Positions 24,102-38,553 of a DNA stretch of 64,000 nucleotides are shown here, piece by piece; position 1 is the first letter of the stretch, and each line of letters opens with the position of its first letter. Location of the stretch: positions 186,001-250,000 of the forward strand of contig NZ_JABBGA010000007.1 in the NCBI RefSeq assembly GCF_012927165.1, in the 5' to 3' direction. The stretch comes from Zoogloea dura. GTDB lineage: Bacteria > Pseudomonadota > Gammaproteobacteria > Burkholderiales > Rhodocyclaceae. The position numbers and the translations under genes were made by a program. The notes beneath the pieces are model-generated. The model was not told where the DNA came from. It saw only the letters and a list, made by a program, of their open reading frames with translations, and did not search any database.

Positions 24102-24262
24102 ATGGCCGTCGGCTTGCAAGCCCGGCGCGGCCTTCCGTATGATGCGCCGCAGCTCCCAACAACCCGAGCGCCAGTAAACCGGTTTGCCGAGCGCCCCGCG
24201 AAGGGGCGTGCAGCTGCGTGTTTACATCTTTCCAGCAAGGCGTCACGAGGCACCCTACAGGC

Positions 24263-26791
24263 ATGAGCAAGCAGCTGATCATCGCGGAAAAACCTTCTGT
24301 CGCGGCGGACATCGCCCGATCCCTCGGTGGTTTCACCAAGGAAAAGGATTATTTCGAATCCGAGCATTACGTGCTCTCTTCCGCGGTGGGTCACCTGCTG
24401 GAGCTCGCAGTGCCCGCTGAATTCGAGGTCAAGCGCGGCAAGTGGTCGTTTGCCCACCTGCCGGTGATACCGCCGCATTTCGCGCTCAATCCCATCGAGA
24501 AGACCGAAGACCGGCTCAAGCTGCTCACCCGCCTGATCAAGCGCAAGGACGTCACCGGCCTGATCAACGCCTGTGACGCGGGCCGCGAGGGCGAGCTGAT
24601 CTTCAGTTTCATCGTGCAGCATGCCGGCACCAGCAAGCCGGTGCAGCGCCTGTGGCTGCAGTCCATGACGGCCGGCGCCATCCGCGACGGTTTCGCACAG
24701 CTGCGTGCCGCCGCCGACGTCGAGGGCCTGCGCGAGGCCGCCGTGTGCCGGGCCGAGAGCGACTGGCTGATCGGCATCAATGGCACCCGGGCGATGACCG
24801 CCTTCAACTCCAAGACCGGCGGCTTCCACCTCACCACGGTAGGGCGTGTGCAGACACCGACCCTGGCGCTTGTTGTCGAGCGTGAAGAAAAGATCCGCGC
24901 CTTCAAGCCCACCGATTACTGGGAGCTGGAGGCCAGCTTCGGCTGCGCCGCAGGTGCCTACGCCGGTCGCTGGTTCGACGAAGGCTTCCGGAAGCCCGAG
25001 GAGGGCACGCCGCTGGCCGAGCATGCCACTGCCTTCCGGCTGTGGGACAAGGCACGCGCACAGGCCATCAAGGCCAAGTGCGAGGGCAAGCCGGGTACCG
25101 TCGAGGAGGAGTCCAAGCCTTCCACCCAGCTGTCGCCGCTGCTCTTCGACCTGACCTCCCTGCAGCGGGAAGCCAACGGCCGTTTCGGCTTCTCGGCCCG
25201 GACCACGCTGCAGCTGGCTCAGGCGCTGTATGAAAAGCACAAAGTCCTGACCTATCCGCGTACCGATGCCCGCGCCCTGCCGGAGGACTACGTGGGGCAG
25301 GTGAAGGGCATCCTGAGCGGTCTGCCGGACAGCTACGCCCCCTTTGCCAACGAGATCGTCAAGCAGGGCTGGGCCAAGCCCAACAAGCGGATCTTCAACA
25401 ACGCCAAGATCTCCGACCACTTCGCCATCATCCCCACCGGCACGGCGCCCAAGAGCCTGTCCGAGGCTGAGGCCAAGATCTACGACCTGGTCACCCGACG
25501 CTTCCTGGCCGTGTTCTACCCGGCCGCCGAATATCGCGTGACCACCCGCATCACCCGGGTCGAGGGCGAGGCCTTCAAGACCGAGGGCAAGATCCTCGTC
25601 AATCCGGGCTGGCTGGCCGTGTATGGCAAGGCTGCCGCCGTGGCCGACGACGAAGAGGGCGGCACGCCCCAGCTGGTGGCCGTGACGCCGGGCGAGAAGG
25701 TCAGCACCGACGAGATCCTGCTCAAGTCACTGGTCACCAAGCCGCCTGCGCGATACAACGAAGCCACCCTGCTGTCGGCCATGGAAGGCGCCGGCAAGAT
25801 GGTGGACGACGAGGAGTTGCGCGCCGCCATGGCCGGACGTGGCCTCGGTACGCCGGCCACCCGCGCCCAGATCATCGAGAACCTGATCGGCGAAACCTAC
25901 ATGCTGCGCGACGGCAAGGAGCTGATTCCGACGGCCAAGGCTTTCTCCCTGATCACCCTGCTGCGCGGCCTCGGCACCAACGAATTGACCTCGCCCGAAC
26001 TCACTGGCGAGTGGGAGCACAAGCTGGCCCAGATGGAGCGGGGGGCCTTGTCCCGAGCCGAGTTCATGGAGCACATCCAGGCCATGACGCGGGACATCGT
26101 CGAGCGCGCCAAGCGCTACGAGTCGGATACCGTGCCCGGTGATTTCGCCACCCTGCAGACGCCTTGCCCGAAGTGCGGTGGCCTGGTGAAGGAGAACTAC
26201 AAGAAGTTCGCCTGCCAGGCCTGCGACTGGAGCGCCTGGAAGATCGTTGCCGGCCGCCAGTTCGAGATATCCGAGATCGAAACCTTGCTGGCCACCGGCC
26301 GGGTCGGGCCGCTGCTGGGTTTCCGCAACAAGATGGGGCGGCTGTTCAACGCCGAGATCCGTCTCAATGACGACCAGCAGCCCGAGTTCGACTTTGGCCA
26401 GCCCAAGGAGGACGAGGCGGCCGAGGCGGTGGACTTCTCCGGGCAGGACTCCCTTGGCCAGTGCCCCAAGTGCCAGGCCCAGGTGTACGAGCACGGTCTT
26501 TCCTATGTCTGCGAAAAATCGGTGGGGCCGGACAAGTCCTGCGATTTCCGCTCCGGCAAGATCATCCTGCAGCAGCCCATCGAGCGCGAGCAGATGCACA
26601 AGCTCCTCGATACGGGGCGTACCGAATTGCTGAGGGGCTTTGTCTCCAGCCGCACCAAGCGCAAGTTCTCGGCCTTCCTGGTGAGGGGTGACGATGGCAA
26701 GGTCGGCTTCGAGTTCGAGAAGAAGGAGCCCAAGGCGCCCGCGGCGGCGAAAAAGCCCGCCGCCCGCAAGAAGGTCGTTGCCGAGGAATAG
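24263..26791 (+). CDS. topB: DNA topoisomerase III (type IA), with extended zinc-ribbon C terminus
   Basis: This 842-residue type IA topoisomerase starts MSKQLIIAEKPSVAADIARS, the toprim motif of TopB. The acidic toprim set is visible in NACDAGREGELIF, and the active-site tyrosine is Y331 in LTYPRTDARALPEDY. It relaxes and decatenates DNA through a single-strand break. E. coli TopB is about 650 residues; here roughly 200 extra C-terminal residues carry a four-cysteine ribbon (CPKCGG...CQACDW), then CPKCQA...CEKSVGPDKSCDF and GxxLL-GF repeats, and a Lys/Ala-rich tail. An in-frame extension to 24218 is possible but has no better ribosome site. Confidence 0.95.
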   Translation: MSKQLIIAEKPSVAADIARSLGGFTKEKDYFESEHYVLSSAVGHLLELAVPAEFEVKRGKWSFAHLPVIPPHFALNPIEKTEDRLKLLTRLIKRKDVTGLINACDAGREGELIFSFIVQHAGTSKPVQRLWLQSMTAGAIRDGFAQLRAAADVEGLREAAVCRAESDWLIGINGTRAMTAFNSKTGGFHLTTVGRVQTPTLALVVEREEKIRAFKPTDYWELEASFGCAAGAYAGRWFDEGFRKPEEGTPLAEHATAFRLWDKARAQAIKAKCEGKPGTVEEESKPSTQLSPLLFDLTSLQREANGRFGFSARTTLQLAQALYEKHKVLTYPRTDARALPEDYVGQVKGILSGLPDSYAPFANEIVKQGWAKPNKRIFNNAKISDHFAIIPTGTAPKSLSEAEAKIYDLVTRRFLAVFYPAAEYRVTTRITRVEGEAFKTEGKILVNPGWLAVYGKAAAVADDEEGGTPQLVAVTPGEKVSTDEILLKSLVTKPPARYNEATLLSAMEGAGKMVDDEELRAAMAGRGLGTPATRAQIIENLIGETYMLRDGKELIPTAKAFSLITLLRGLGTNELTSPELTGEWEHKLAQMERGALSRAEFMEHIQAMTRDIVERAKRYESDTVPGDFATLQTPCPKCGGLVKENYKKFACQACDWSAWKIVAGRQFEISEIETLLATGRVGPLLGFRNKMGRLFNAEIRLNDDQQPEFDFGQPKEDEAAEAVDFSGQDSLGQCPKCQAQVYEHGLSYVCEKSVGPDKSCDFRSGKIILQQPIEREQMHKLLDTGRTELLRGFVSSRTKRKFSAFLVRGDDGKVGFEFEKKEPKAPAAAKKPAARKKVVAEE

Positions 26792-26813
26792 GCCGGGCAC
26801 CCTGCCAGCCAAG

Positions 26814-26856
26814 CCCAACAAAAAGCCCGCCGTGATCCGGCGGGCTTTTTGTTGGG
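26814..26856. terminator. Perfect 18-bp bidirectional terminator between topB and the HDOD gene
   Basis: The arms 26814-26831 and 26839-26856 are exact 18-base complements with a 7-base loop. The stem contains AAAAAGCCCGCC on one side and GGCGGGCTTTTT on the other, so each strand has a GC core followed by a T tract. It lies between the convergent stops of topB and the HDOD gene and should stop transcription from both. Confidence 0.95.
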
Positions 26857-26882
26857 TGAGCCGCCTGGTTCAGGCCATGGTC

Positions 26883-27740
26883 TCAGACCAGGGCGGCGGC
26901 GATGATCTCGCGGAACTCATCGATGTCCGCGTCCGAGCTGCCGAGGAACATCCTGGCGTCTTCAAAGACCTTGCTGCCGACTGGCGCGGCATTGCCCGTC
27001 AGGTCGGCAATCGCGTGCTCGGTGATCACGGTGACGGCGATCAGGGCCAGGGCGCTGGAGGGCAACTCCTTCTCCGGCAGGATGTAGACCTCGGGGTCAT
27101 GGTGATAGCGGATGGCCGAGGCAATCAGGGGCGGCAGGCCCCAGCTGCGGGCGAGCAGCCAGCCCACCACCGCGTGGTCACAGTTGAAATGCTCGCGCTC
27201 GATCGGAATCAGGCTTTCCGGATCATCCAGGGCTTCACCGCAGATTTCCGCATATTTCGGGAAATTGAGCATCAACACCGGGATCGCCGCGTCATGGAAC
27301 AGGGCATAGGTGTAGGCCGCATCGGGCGAGATGCCGATGTGGCGGCGCGCCAGCACCCCGGTGGCCAGTGCCAGGGTAGAAGTGCGTGCCCAGAACTTCT
27401 CCATCAGATCGGCCGGCAGGCCGGTGGTGGTGTTGCGCAGGGCGACCGCGATGACCACGTTGAGGATATTGCTGGTGCCCAGGCGGCTGACCGCCTGCTG
27501 CACGCTCTTCACCGGACCGCCGTTGCCAAACATGGGCGAATTGGCCAGTTTGACCGCGAGGGCCGACATGCCCACGTCGGACGAGATGATGCGGGCCAGA
27601 ACCTTGACCTGGGGGTCGTCCTTCTGGGCCTCGCGCATGACTTCGGCGACGGTCGCGGGATAGGCGGGGATCCGGACGGATGCCAGGGCCTCTTCGAGTT
27701 CGGTGTGAGTCAGGGAGCGCGTATCGACGGCAGTGTTCAT
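26883..27740 (-). CDS. HDOD-domain signalling protein
   Basis: This 285-residue protein is one HDOD domain: IPAYPATVAEVMREAQ, VKVLARIISSDVGMSALAVKLANSPMF, VKSVQQAVSRLG and ALFHDAAIPVL followed by YHHDPE. HDOD proteins are related to HD hydrolases but usually lack full catalysis. They appear in signalling, chemotaxis and cyclic-di-GMP contexts, and their function is mostly scaffold-like. I start at ATG 27740; a TTG 9 codons upstream is possible. A TGCCAAAA/TTTTGGCA inverted repeat (27779-27801) sits upstream of it. Confidence 0.9.
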   Translation of the reverse strand: MNTAVDTRSLTHTELEEALASVRIPAYPATVAEVMREAQKDDPQVKVLARIISSDVGMSALAVKLANSPMFGNGGPVKSVQQAVSRLGTSNILNVVIAVALRNTTTGLPADLMEKFWARTSTLALATGVLARRHIGISPDAAYTYALFHDAAIPVLMLNFPKYAEICGEALDDPESLIPIEREHFNCDHAVVGWLLARSWGLPPLIASAIRYHHDPEVYILPEKELPSSALALIAVTVITEHAIADLTGNAAPVGSKVFEDARMFLGSSDADIDEFREIIAAALV

Positions 27741-28114
27741 GAGCGTGATCAACAATGTGTGCGGCAAAATGTTGAATTTGCCAAAAAAATCAATTTTGGC
27801 ATTTTATGGAAGGCTGCGAGTTTTGCCCGACGATTCTCTCTCCCCGCCGTCACTATGTCACGGGCCGGGGAATTGAGTTCGGCACGGGCATGGTGGGCAT
27901 GAATGCGATGCCGTGCAACCCGCGGCAGGTCCATTGAGGAAATGCGCCGAACTGGGTCTAACGGCCAGATCTGGAGGATCTTCAACAGATTTTTGCACTT
28001 CGGTGCTCGCCGTGGGGCGCGTCATGGCGTAGATCACGGAGCAACTCCCATGCCGTGTTTTCTTTGAGGATTGCTGTATCACAATCTGTGACATTCTGAC
28101 TTTCTCAGCCTTCC
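27741..28114. other. Divergent intergenic region with an inverted repeat
   Basis: About 370 bases upstream of both the HDOD gene and the DUF1631-like gene, with no convincing small gene. TGCCAAAA (27779-27786) and TTTTGGCA (27794-27801) form an 8-base inverted repeat with a 7-base spacer, which could be an operator or a leader hairpin for the HDOD gene. TCACA-ATC-TGTGA (28079-28091), 24 bases before the DUF1631-like start, is a second small palindrome. No promoter is assigned with confidence. Confidence 0.45.
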
Positions 28115-30073
28115 ATGCAGTCGCTCAAGCCCGCCGGCCCGTCGCCGGCCACTCCCGCCAACGTCCTGATTGCCCATTGCCGGCAGGGTTTCCTTGAAGC
28201 CCTGGGTGCCGCCGTCGAGGAGGTCGTCCATCATCCGGGTTGGCGCACGGCCTTCGTGAAAGCCGCCGGCGAATGTTTCGATGAGCTTTGCGGTGGCGGG
28301 CGTCCCGGCTTTGAAGCAGCCAGGGGGCTGACTGCCTCGAGGATCAGCCTGGTGCACGACGAGGACCTCGATTACTCCGTCGAACTGATGAATCTCGATC
28401 AGCGTCTCCACACCTTTTGCGAAAGGGAGCTGTCGGCGCTGAACATCCGCATGCGGCCGCTCCTTGCCGGGGTGGATGCCGTTCCGCCGGAGGAACTGCC
28501 CCTCGGTACGGAGGCTGTGTGCCGCGCGCTGCGTGCCTTCAAGGACAGGGAAGGCCTGAGTCCGGCGGAGGGGCTCAAGCTGATCCCCCTTCTCGAGCCT
28601 GCCCTGGGGCGGCATCTGTGTGCCTTCTACCGTGCCCTGGAGCAAAGGCTCGCGACGGCGGGGGGCGAGCCGGCGCGCGTGCGTGCGGTGCCGCGCCAGA
28701 ACGACGGGGCCGCCTGGAGCAACTCCGCCGCGGCCCGCAGCAGCCTGCCGATCCACCCAGTCGAATCCCTGCGCCTGGCCGTCATGGCGCGGCGTCAGGA
28801 GATGCGGGGCGGGCGCAGCAACCTGGATGCGGGGCTGGCCGCCGTGCTGATCGACCGCATCGAGGCCTGGCTCGGGGAGCGCCAGCGCTTTGGCGAAGGC
28901 ATGCCGGAGTCCCTGGGAACCAGCGAGCTGGGCGCCCTGTTGTCACCCGCCCGGGCGGTTGCGGTGGAGGTCATCGAGGCGGTCTGCGACTACGCAGTCC
29001 GGAAGGACGTGCTGCCGGCAGCGCTCCAGGCGGTTGTCGCCCAGTTGCGGATCCCGCTCCTGCGCCTGGCCTTGCGCAGCGAAACCCTGCTGGCCGAACC
29101 GCGCCATGCGGCCCTGCGCCTGCTTGACCTGATCGGCAACCTGGGCCGCAGCCTGGCACCCGATTGTTCGCCGGAATTGCCGGTATGCCGTGGTCTGCTG
29201 CACCTGGCCATGGAGCTCGCCAAGGCGCCGCGCATCGGCGAGAAGGATGTCGAGGCGGCGCTCGTCAATGCGGAGGGGCTGATCGAAGCGCGCCGCCGCC
29301 ATGCCCTCGAACGTGCCGCCGCCCTGGCCGGCGAGGCGGGGCGCCTGGAGCGTCGCGAGGTGGCGCTGCATCAGGCGAGCCGCGCCATCCACCTGATGCT
29401 GAGTCCGGATGACAGCGCCGCCGCCCGCGATTTCGTGGAGGGCTACTGGGTCCATGTGCTGGCCAAGGCAGCCTACCGCTACGGCACCGAGAGCCCGCGC
29501 TGGGCGGCCCGGGTGCAGATGGCCAACCGCCTGCTGAGCACTACCCGGGCCCACCCGGACGCGGCTGCCCGGGCCGAGTTGCAGGCCCAGATGCGGGCGC
29601 TGATGGCCGGCCTGGAGGACGGCCTGCGCTGGATCGGCTTGAGCGACGAGAAGGTGGTGGAGGGCCTCACCATGGTCCGCAGCCTGCTGGCGGCGCTGAT
29701 CGCCGGCCATCCCCTGCCGCCGCCGATGCGCCGGCCGGTCGCCGTGCCGGCTCTCACGCCGGTGGCTGACGTGCAGAATCTGTGGGTGCTCAAGCACAAG
29801 CAGTATTTCATCGGCGAGCAATCCCTGCTACCCGAGTGGGAGGATGTCGAGGTCGGCGACCCGGTTGCCATCAGCCTGCCCAGTGGCAGCGTGATGCGCG
29901 GCTTTGTCGCCCTGCTCGGGCCGCAGCAGCACCTGATCCTGATCGCTGACGGCGACAGCCACCTGGTGCTGGCGGTGACCGCCCGGGCACTGGCCTACCT
30001 GTCCGAGGCCCGCTGCGTGCAGCCTTGCTCCCTGGTGGACGAGGCCGCCATCGACCGGGTGATCAACCCCTGA
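28115..30073 (+). CDS. DUF1631-like protein of unknown function
   Basis: This 652-residue, largely helical cytoplasmic protein resembles the DUF1631 family in overall organisation. An N-terminal helical region (VLIAHCRQGFLEALGAAVEE) comes first. A middle block, LPAALQAVVAQLRIPLLRLA then RHAALRLLDLIGNLGRSLAP, matches the family's conserved helix pair, and a C-terminal beta-rich region (about residues 550-652: NLWVLKHKQYFIGEQSLLPE onward) looks PilZ-like. The PilZ arginine motif RxxxR with D/NxSxxG is not obvious, so c-di-GMP binding is unproven. Family function is unknown. uvrA follows 103 bases downstream. Confidence 0.65.
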   Translation: MQSLKPAGPSPATPANVLIAHCRQGFLEALGAAVEEVVHHPGWRTAFVKAAGECFDELCGGGRPGFEAARGLTASRISLVHDEDLDYSVELMNLDQRLHTFCERELSALNIRMRPLLAGVDAVPPEELPLGTEAVCRALRAFKDREGLSPAEGLKLIPLLEPALGRHLCAFYRALEQRLATAGGEPARVRAVPRQNDGAAWSNSAAARSSLPIHPVESLRLAVMARRQEMRGGRSNLDAGLAAVLIDRIEAWLGERQRFGEGMPESLGTSELGALLSPARAVAVEVIEAVCDYAVRKDVLPAALQAVVAQLRIPLLRLALRSETLLAEPRHAALRLLDLIGNLGRSLAPDCSPELPVCRGLLHLAMELAKAPRIGEKDVEAALVNAEGLIEARRRHALERAAALAGEAGRLERREVALHQASRAIHLMLSPDDSAAARDFVEGYWVHVLAKAAYRYGTESPRWAARVQMANRLLSTTRAHPDAAARAELQAQMRALMAGLEDGLRWIGLSDEKVVEGLTMVRSLLAALIAGHPLPPPMRRPVAVPALTPVADVQNLWVLKHKQYFIGEQSLLPEWEDVEVGDPVAISLPSGSVMRGFVALLGPQQHLILIADGDSHLVLAVTARALAYLSEARCVQPCSLVDEAAIDRVINP

Positions 30074-30176
30074 GCCTTCGGGGTTGCCGCAAATGGGCGC
30101 TAATGGAGGTTAAGGGGCGGCGACGGAAGGGTGGAAGACACTACAATGCGTACTGTGTTTTCATTCACCTATCGCC

Positions 30177-35687
<5,511 letters not shown>

Positions 35688-35797
35688 GTTTCGCGTGGTG
35701 GAACGCGTGGATAGAGATCTGCGCAATCTCGAGATTTATCCAAGAATGTGTAAGCCGGTTTTGTGCGCCGGCCACACAAGAATCCCGAGGAGACACC

Positions 35798-37546
35798 ATG
35801 AAAACCCTGCCCTTGCTGCTTGCCACCCTGTGGGCGCCTGCCCTGGCGCTCGCCGCACCTGCTGCCAAGCCCGACAGCGCTCCAGCCAAGCGCCCCAACA
35901 TCCTGTTGATCGTCGCCGATGATCTGGGCTACACCGACCTGGGCAGCTTCGGCGCCGAGATATCCACGCCCAACCTGGACGCGCTGGCCCGCACCGGGGT
36001 GCGCATGACCAGTTTCTACGCCGCACCCTTCTGCTCGCCCACCCGGGCCATGTTGATGTCCGGCTCGGACAATCACCTGGTCGGTTTTGGCGACATGGCC
36101 GAGCTGATCACCGCCGAACAGAAGGGCAAGCCCGGTTACGAGGGCTACCTCAACGACCGCGTCGTGCCGATGGCCCAGATCCTCAAGGATGGCGGCTATC
36201 GCACCCTCATGGCCGGCAAGTGGCACCTCGGTGTGCCCGAACAGTTCAGCCCGGCCACCCGTGGCTTCGAGCAGTCCTACGCCATGGTGATGGGGGGCGC
36301 CAGTCACTGGGGCGACCAGAGCGGTATCGTCGCCCTGGACCCGGACAAGCCGCCCAAGGCGGTGTATCGGGAGAACGGCAAGGCCATCGACATCCCCCGT
36401 GACGGCTTCTACTCGTCGGTGGCCTTCACCGACAAGCTGCTGGAGTACATGAAGAACGGCGAAGACACCGGCAAGCCCTTCTTTGCCTACCTGGCCTTCA
36501 CCGCGCCCCACTGGCCGCTGCACGCACCCGACGAAGACATCGCCAAATACGAAGGCCGCTACAAGGAAGGCTACGACAGGCTGCGCAAGGAACGCCTCGA
36601 GCGCATGAAGAAGCTCGGCCTCGTCCCCGCCGACACGCCTGTGTACGAAGGCCACCCCCATTGGCCCCGCTGGGACAGCCTGACGCCCGAGCAAAAGGCC
36701 TCCGAAGCCCGCCGCATGACGGTTTACGCTGCCATGATCGACAACATGGACCGCCAGATCGGCCGTGTGCTCGACTACATCAAGCAAAAGGGCGAGCTGG
36801 ACAATACCTTCGTCTTCTTCATGTCCGACAACGGCGCCGACGGCAACTCGGTGTACGACGTGGGCCGCACCCGCGAGTGGATCCACAAGGACATGGACAA
36901 CAGCACCGCCAACATCGGCAAGCGGGGCTCCTTCATCGAGTACGGGCCGGGCTGGGCGCAGGTGGGGTCGACACCCTTCAAGCTCTACAAGTCCTTCATG
37001 TACGAGGGTGGCATCTCGGTGCCCGCCATTGCCTGGGGGCCGGGCATCGGAGGCGGCACCATCAAGCGTGAGTTTGCCCACGTGATGGACGTAGCCCCCA
37101 CCATCTACCAGATCGCCGGCGTGAACCACCCGGGCACCCAATACCAGGGCCGTGAAGTGCTGCCCCTGCGGGGCAAGTCCATGCTGCCCTACCTGCAAGG
37201 CAAGGCGCCCGGCGTGCGCGGCAAGAACGACGTGGTGGGCTGGGAACTGGGCGGCCGCAAGGCCTTGCGCAAGGGCGACTGGAAGATCGTCTACGCCAAC
37301 ACGCCCTGGGGCGAAGGCAGCTGGGAGCTCTACAACATCACCAAGGACCGCACCGAGAGCCGCAACCTCGCCACCGCCCAACCGGCCAAGCTCAAGGAAC
37401 TGCTGGCCGACTGGAAACAGTACGTCGCCGAGACCGGCACCCTGGAAATCGACAACCTGGCCAACCGGCCCGGCTACAGCAACGGCGGCAAGTACTACGA
37501 CGACCTGTCCATCGAAGTAAAGATGCAGCCGCGCGAAGTACGCTGA
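35798..37546 (+). CDS. Secreted arylsulfatase-type sulfatase
   Basis: This 582-residue protein begins with a signal peptide (MKTLPLLLATLWAPALALAA). The metal-binding start NILLIVADDLGYTDLGSFG and the formylglycine motif CSPTRAMLMSG (the Cys is converted to formylglycine by a maturase) identify the sulfatase family; KWHLG and SDNGAD blocks fit too. It probably hydrolyses sulfate esters in the periplasm; the substrate is unknown. GAGGAG lies about 10 bases before the ATG. The gap of 110 bases from uvrA has nothing definite. No maturase gene is in the window. Confidence 0.93.
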   Translation: MKTLPLLLATLWAPALALAAPAAKPDSAPAKRPNILLIVADDLGYTDLGSFGAEISTPNLDALARTGVRMTSFYAAPFCSPTRAMLMSGSDNHLVGFGDMAELITAEQKGKPGYEGYLNDRVVPMAQILKDGGYRTLMAGKWHLGVPEQFSPATRGFEQSYAMVMGGASHWGDQSGIVALDPDKPPKAVYRENGKAIDIPRDGFYSSVAFTDKLLEYMKNGEDTGKPFFAYLAFTAPHWPLHAPDEDIAKYEGRYKEGYDRLRKERLERMKKLGLVPADTPVYEGHPHWPRWDSLTPEQKASEARRMTVYAAMIDNMDRQIGRVLDYIKQKGELDNTFVFFMSDNGADGNSVYDVGRTREWIHKDMDNSTANIGKRGSFIEYGPGWAQVGSTPFKLYKSFMYEGGISVPAIAWGPGIGGGTIKREFAHVMDVAPTIYQIAGVNHPGTQYQGREVLPLRGKSMLPYLQGKAPGVRGKNDVVGWELGGRKALRKGDWKIVYANTPWGEGSWELYNITKDRTESRNLATAQPAKLKELLADWKQYVAETGTLEIDNLANRPGYSNGGKYYDDLSIEVKMQPREVR

Positions 37547-37589
37547 GGTTTGCTTCGTTTCAGCAGGCGGGGGGCGCTGTGCTCCCCTG

Positions 37590-37624
37590 CGAGATCAGGC
37601 TCCACGGGGGCCTGATCTCGTTTC
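37590..37624 (+). terminator. Intrinsic terminator of the sulfatase gene
   Basis: CGAGATCAGGC (37590-37600) and GCCTGATCTCG (37610-37620) form a perfect 11-base-pair stem with a 9-base loop, followed by TTTC. It lies 44 bases after the sulfatase stop. The T tract is short but the stem is strong. Confidence 0.85.
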
Positions 37625-37695
37625 TGCACCCGGTTTACTCAGTCAAGCGACCGCGGATTTGACATCCGGGGGCGCGGATGTGAGTTACGCCGTCC

Positions 37696-37884
37696 GTTAA
37701 CTCAAATCCGCGGAGCGTTAACTCAGTTAACGAAGTCGTTAACTGACATCTGCAGTGCGTTAACTGAGTTAACGAACTTGTGAAGTGACATCCGGGCTTC
37801 GTTAACTGAGTTAACGAAGCTGTGAACTGACATCCGCGATGCGTTAACTCAGTTAACAGGTTCGTGAACTGAGTTCTGCGGTGG
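37696..37884. repeat. 42-bp tandem repeat array rich in GTTAAC palindromes
   Basis: One 21-base half unit (37696-37716) is followed by four 42-base units starting at 37717, 37759, 37801 and 37843. Units share GTTAACTSAGTTAACGAA followed by GTGAACTGACATCCG-type sequence; each is itself two related 21-base halves. Degenerate copies extend left to about 37640 and right to about 37905. Read on the minus strand the period is 14 codons (7-residue half repeats such as QLTTSLT and ELTLRGF), open from 37635 to 38123, but that frame runs into the inverted repeat and is probably not a gene. There are no unique spacers, so it is not a CRISPR. Confidence 0.9.
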
Positions 37885-37994
37885 CGTGATCGAGTTTTGC
37901 TGGAGGGGATGGAAATTCGGCCAAGGACGGACTTGGGCTTGTCCGGATTTCTGTGTTCGAGGCCTTTGTCTGGTCGGCTTTCCGTTGTTCCGCC

Positions 37995-38553
37995 TTGGAT
38001 TGGCCGGGATTTCGCCCCGGCGGGCGACCCCTTTCTTTGCGTCGCCAAAGAAAGGGGGAAAGAAAGGCGACCCGGCTTCCCCGGTCGTCCGCGTAGCGGA
38101 CGACTCCCCTGCGCTGCTCGCATCGGGCGGCCGGCGCGGAACTCGTCGGCTACGCCTCCTCAGACAGCCGCGCCGGACTTCCCCGCCCGCTGCTGCGCTG
38201 CTCGGCGGGTCAGAACGGGCTTTCAGCAAACACCGAGCCTCTACGGAAAGCTCGGTGGGTGCGAGACGCTGGGGTTTTGCTTTGCGTTGATCATCAACAA
38301 CTACTTCAGCAAAGGCTCGGTGTTTGCGAAAAGCCCGTTCCGACCCGCCGAGCAGCGGAACGGCAGGCGGGGAAGTCCGGCGCGGCTGTTTGAGCCCGCA
38401 GGGCGAGTTCCGCGCCGGCCGCCTGGCGTGAGCAGCGCAGGGGAGTCATTCGCGCAAGCGAATGACCGGGGAGGCGGGTCGCCTTCTTTGCCTCCTTTCT
38501 TGGCGAAGCAAGAAAGGAGGTCGCCCGCCGGGGCGAACTCCCGGCCAATCCAA
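37995..38553. repeat. 559-bp imperfect inverted repeat element
   Basis: The left arm (37995-38250) and right arm (38304-38553) are reverse complements with scattered mismatches and small gaps, around a centre of about 53 bases. Both arms start with TTGGATTGGCCGGG and contain CGCCCCGGCGGGCGAC, GGCGGCCGGCGCGGAACTCG and AACACCGAGCCT blocks. Open frames across it are mirror images and probably spurious. Similar long GC-rich inverted repeats occur dispersed in many proteobacterial genomes; I infer a non-autonomous mobile or repeat-family element, but no transposase or target duplication is visible. Confidence 0.85.

Noticed and set aside
28079-28091. TCACA-N3-TGTGA as a CRP/FNR-type site
   Set aside because: The half sites are in the reverse order and the spacing differs from TGTGA-N6-TCACA, so it does not match the consensus.
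37696-37884. Possible CRISPR array
   Set aside because: Units are contiguous 42-base repeats made of two 21-base halves, with no unique spacers and no cas genes in the window.
37635-38123. A 162-codon minus-strand gene encoding 14-residue repeats
   Set aside because: The frame spans the tandem array and half of an unrelated inverted-repeat element, with no ribosome site or homologous domain seen. I keep it only as a question under the repeat finding.
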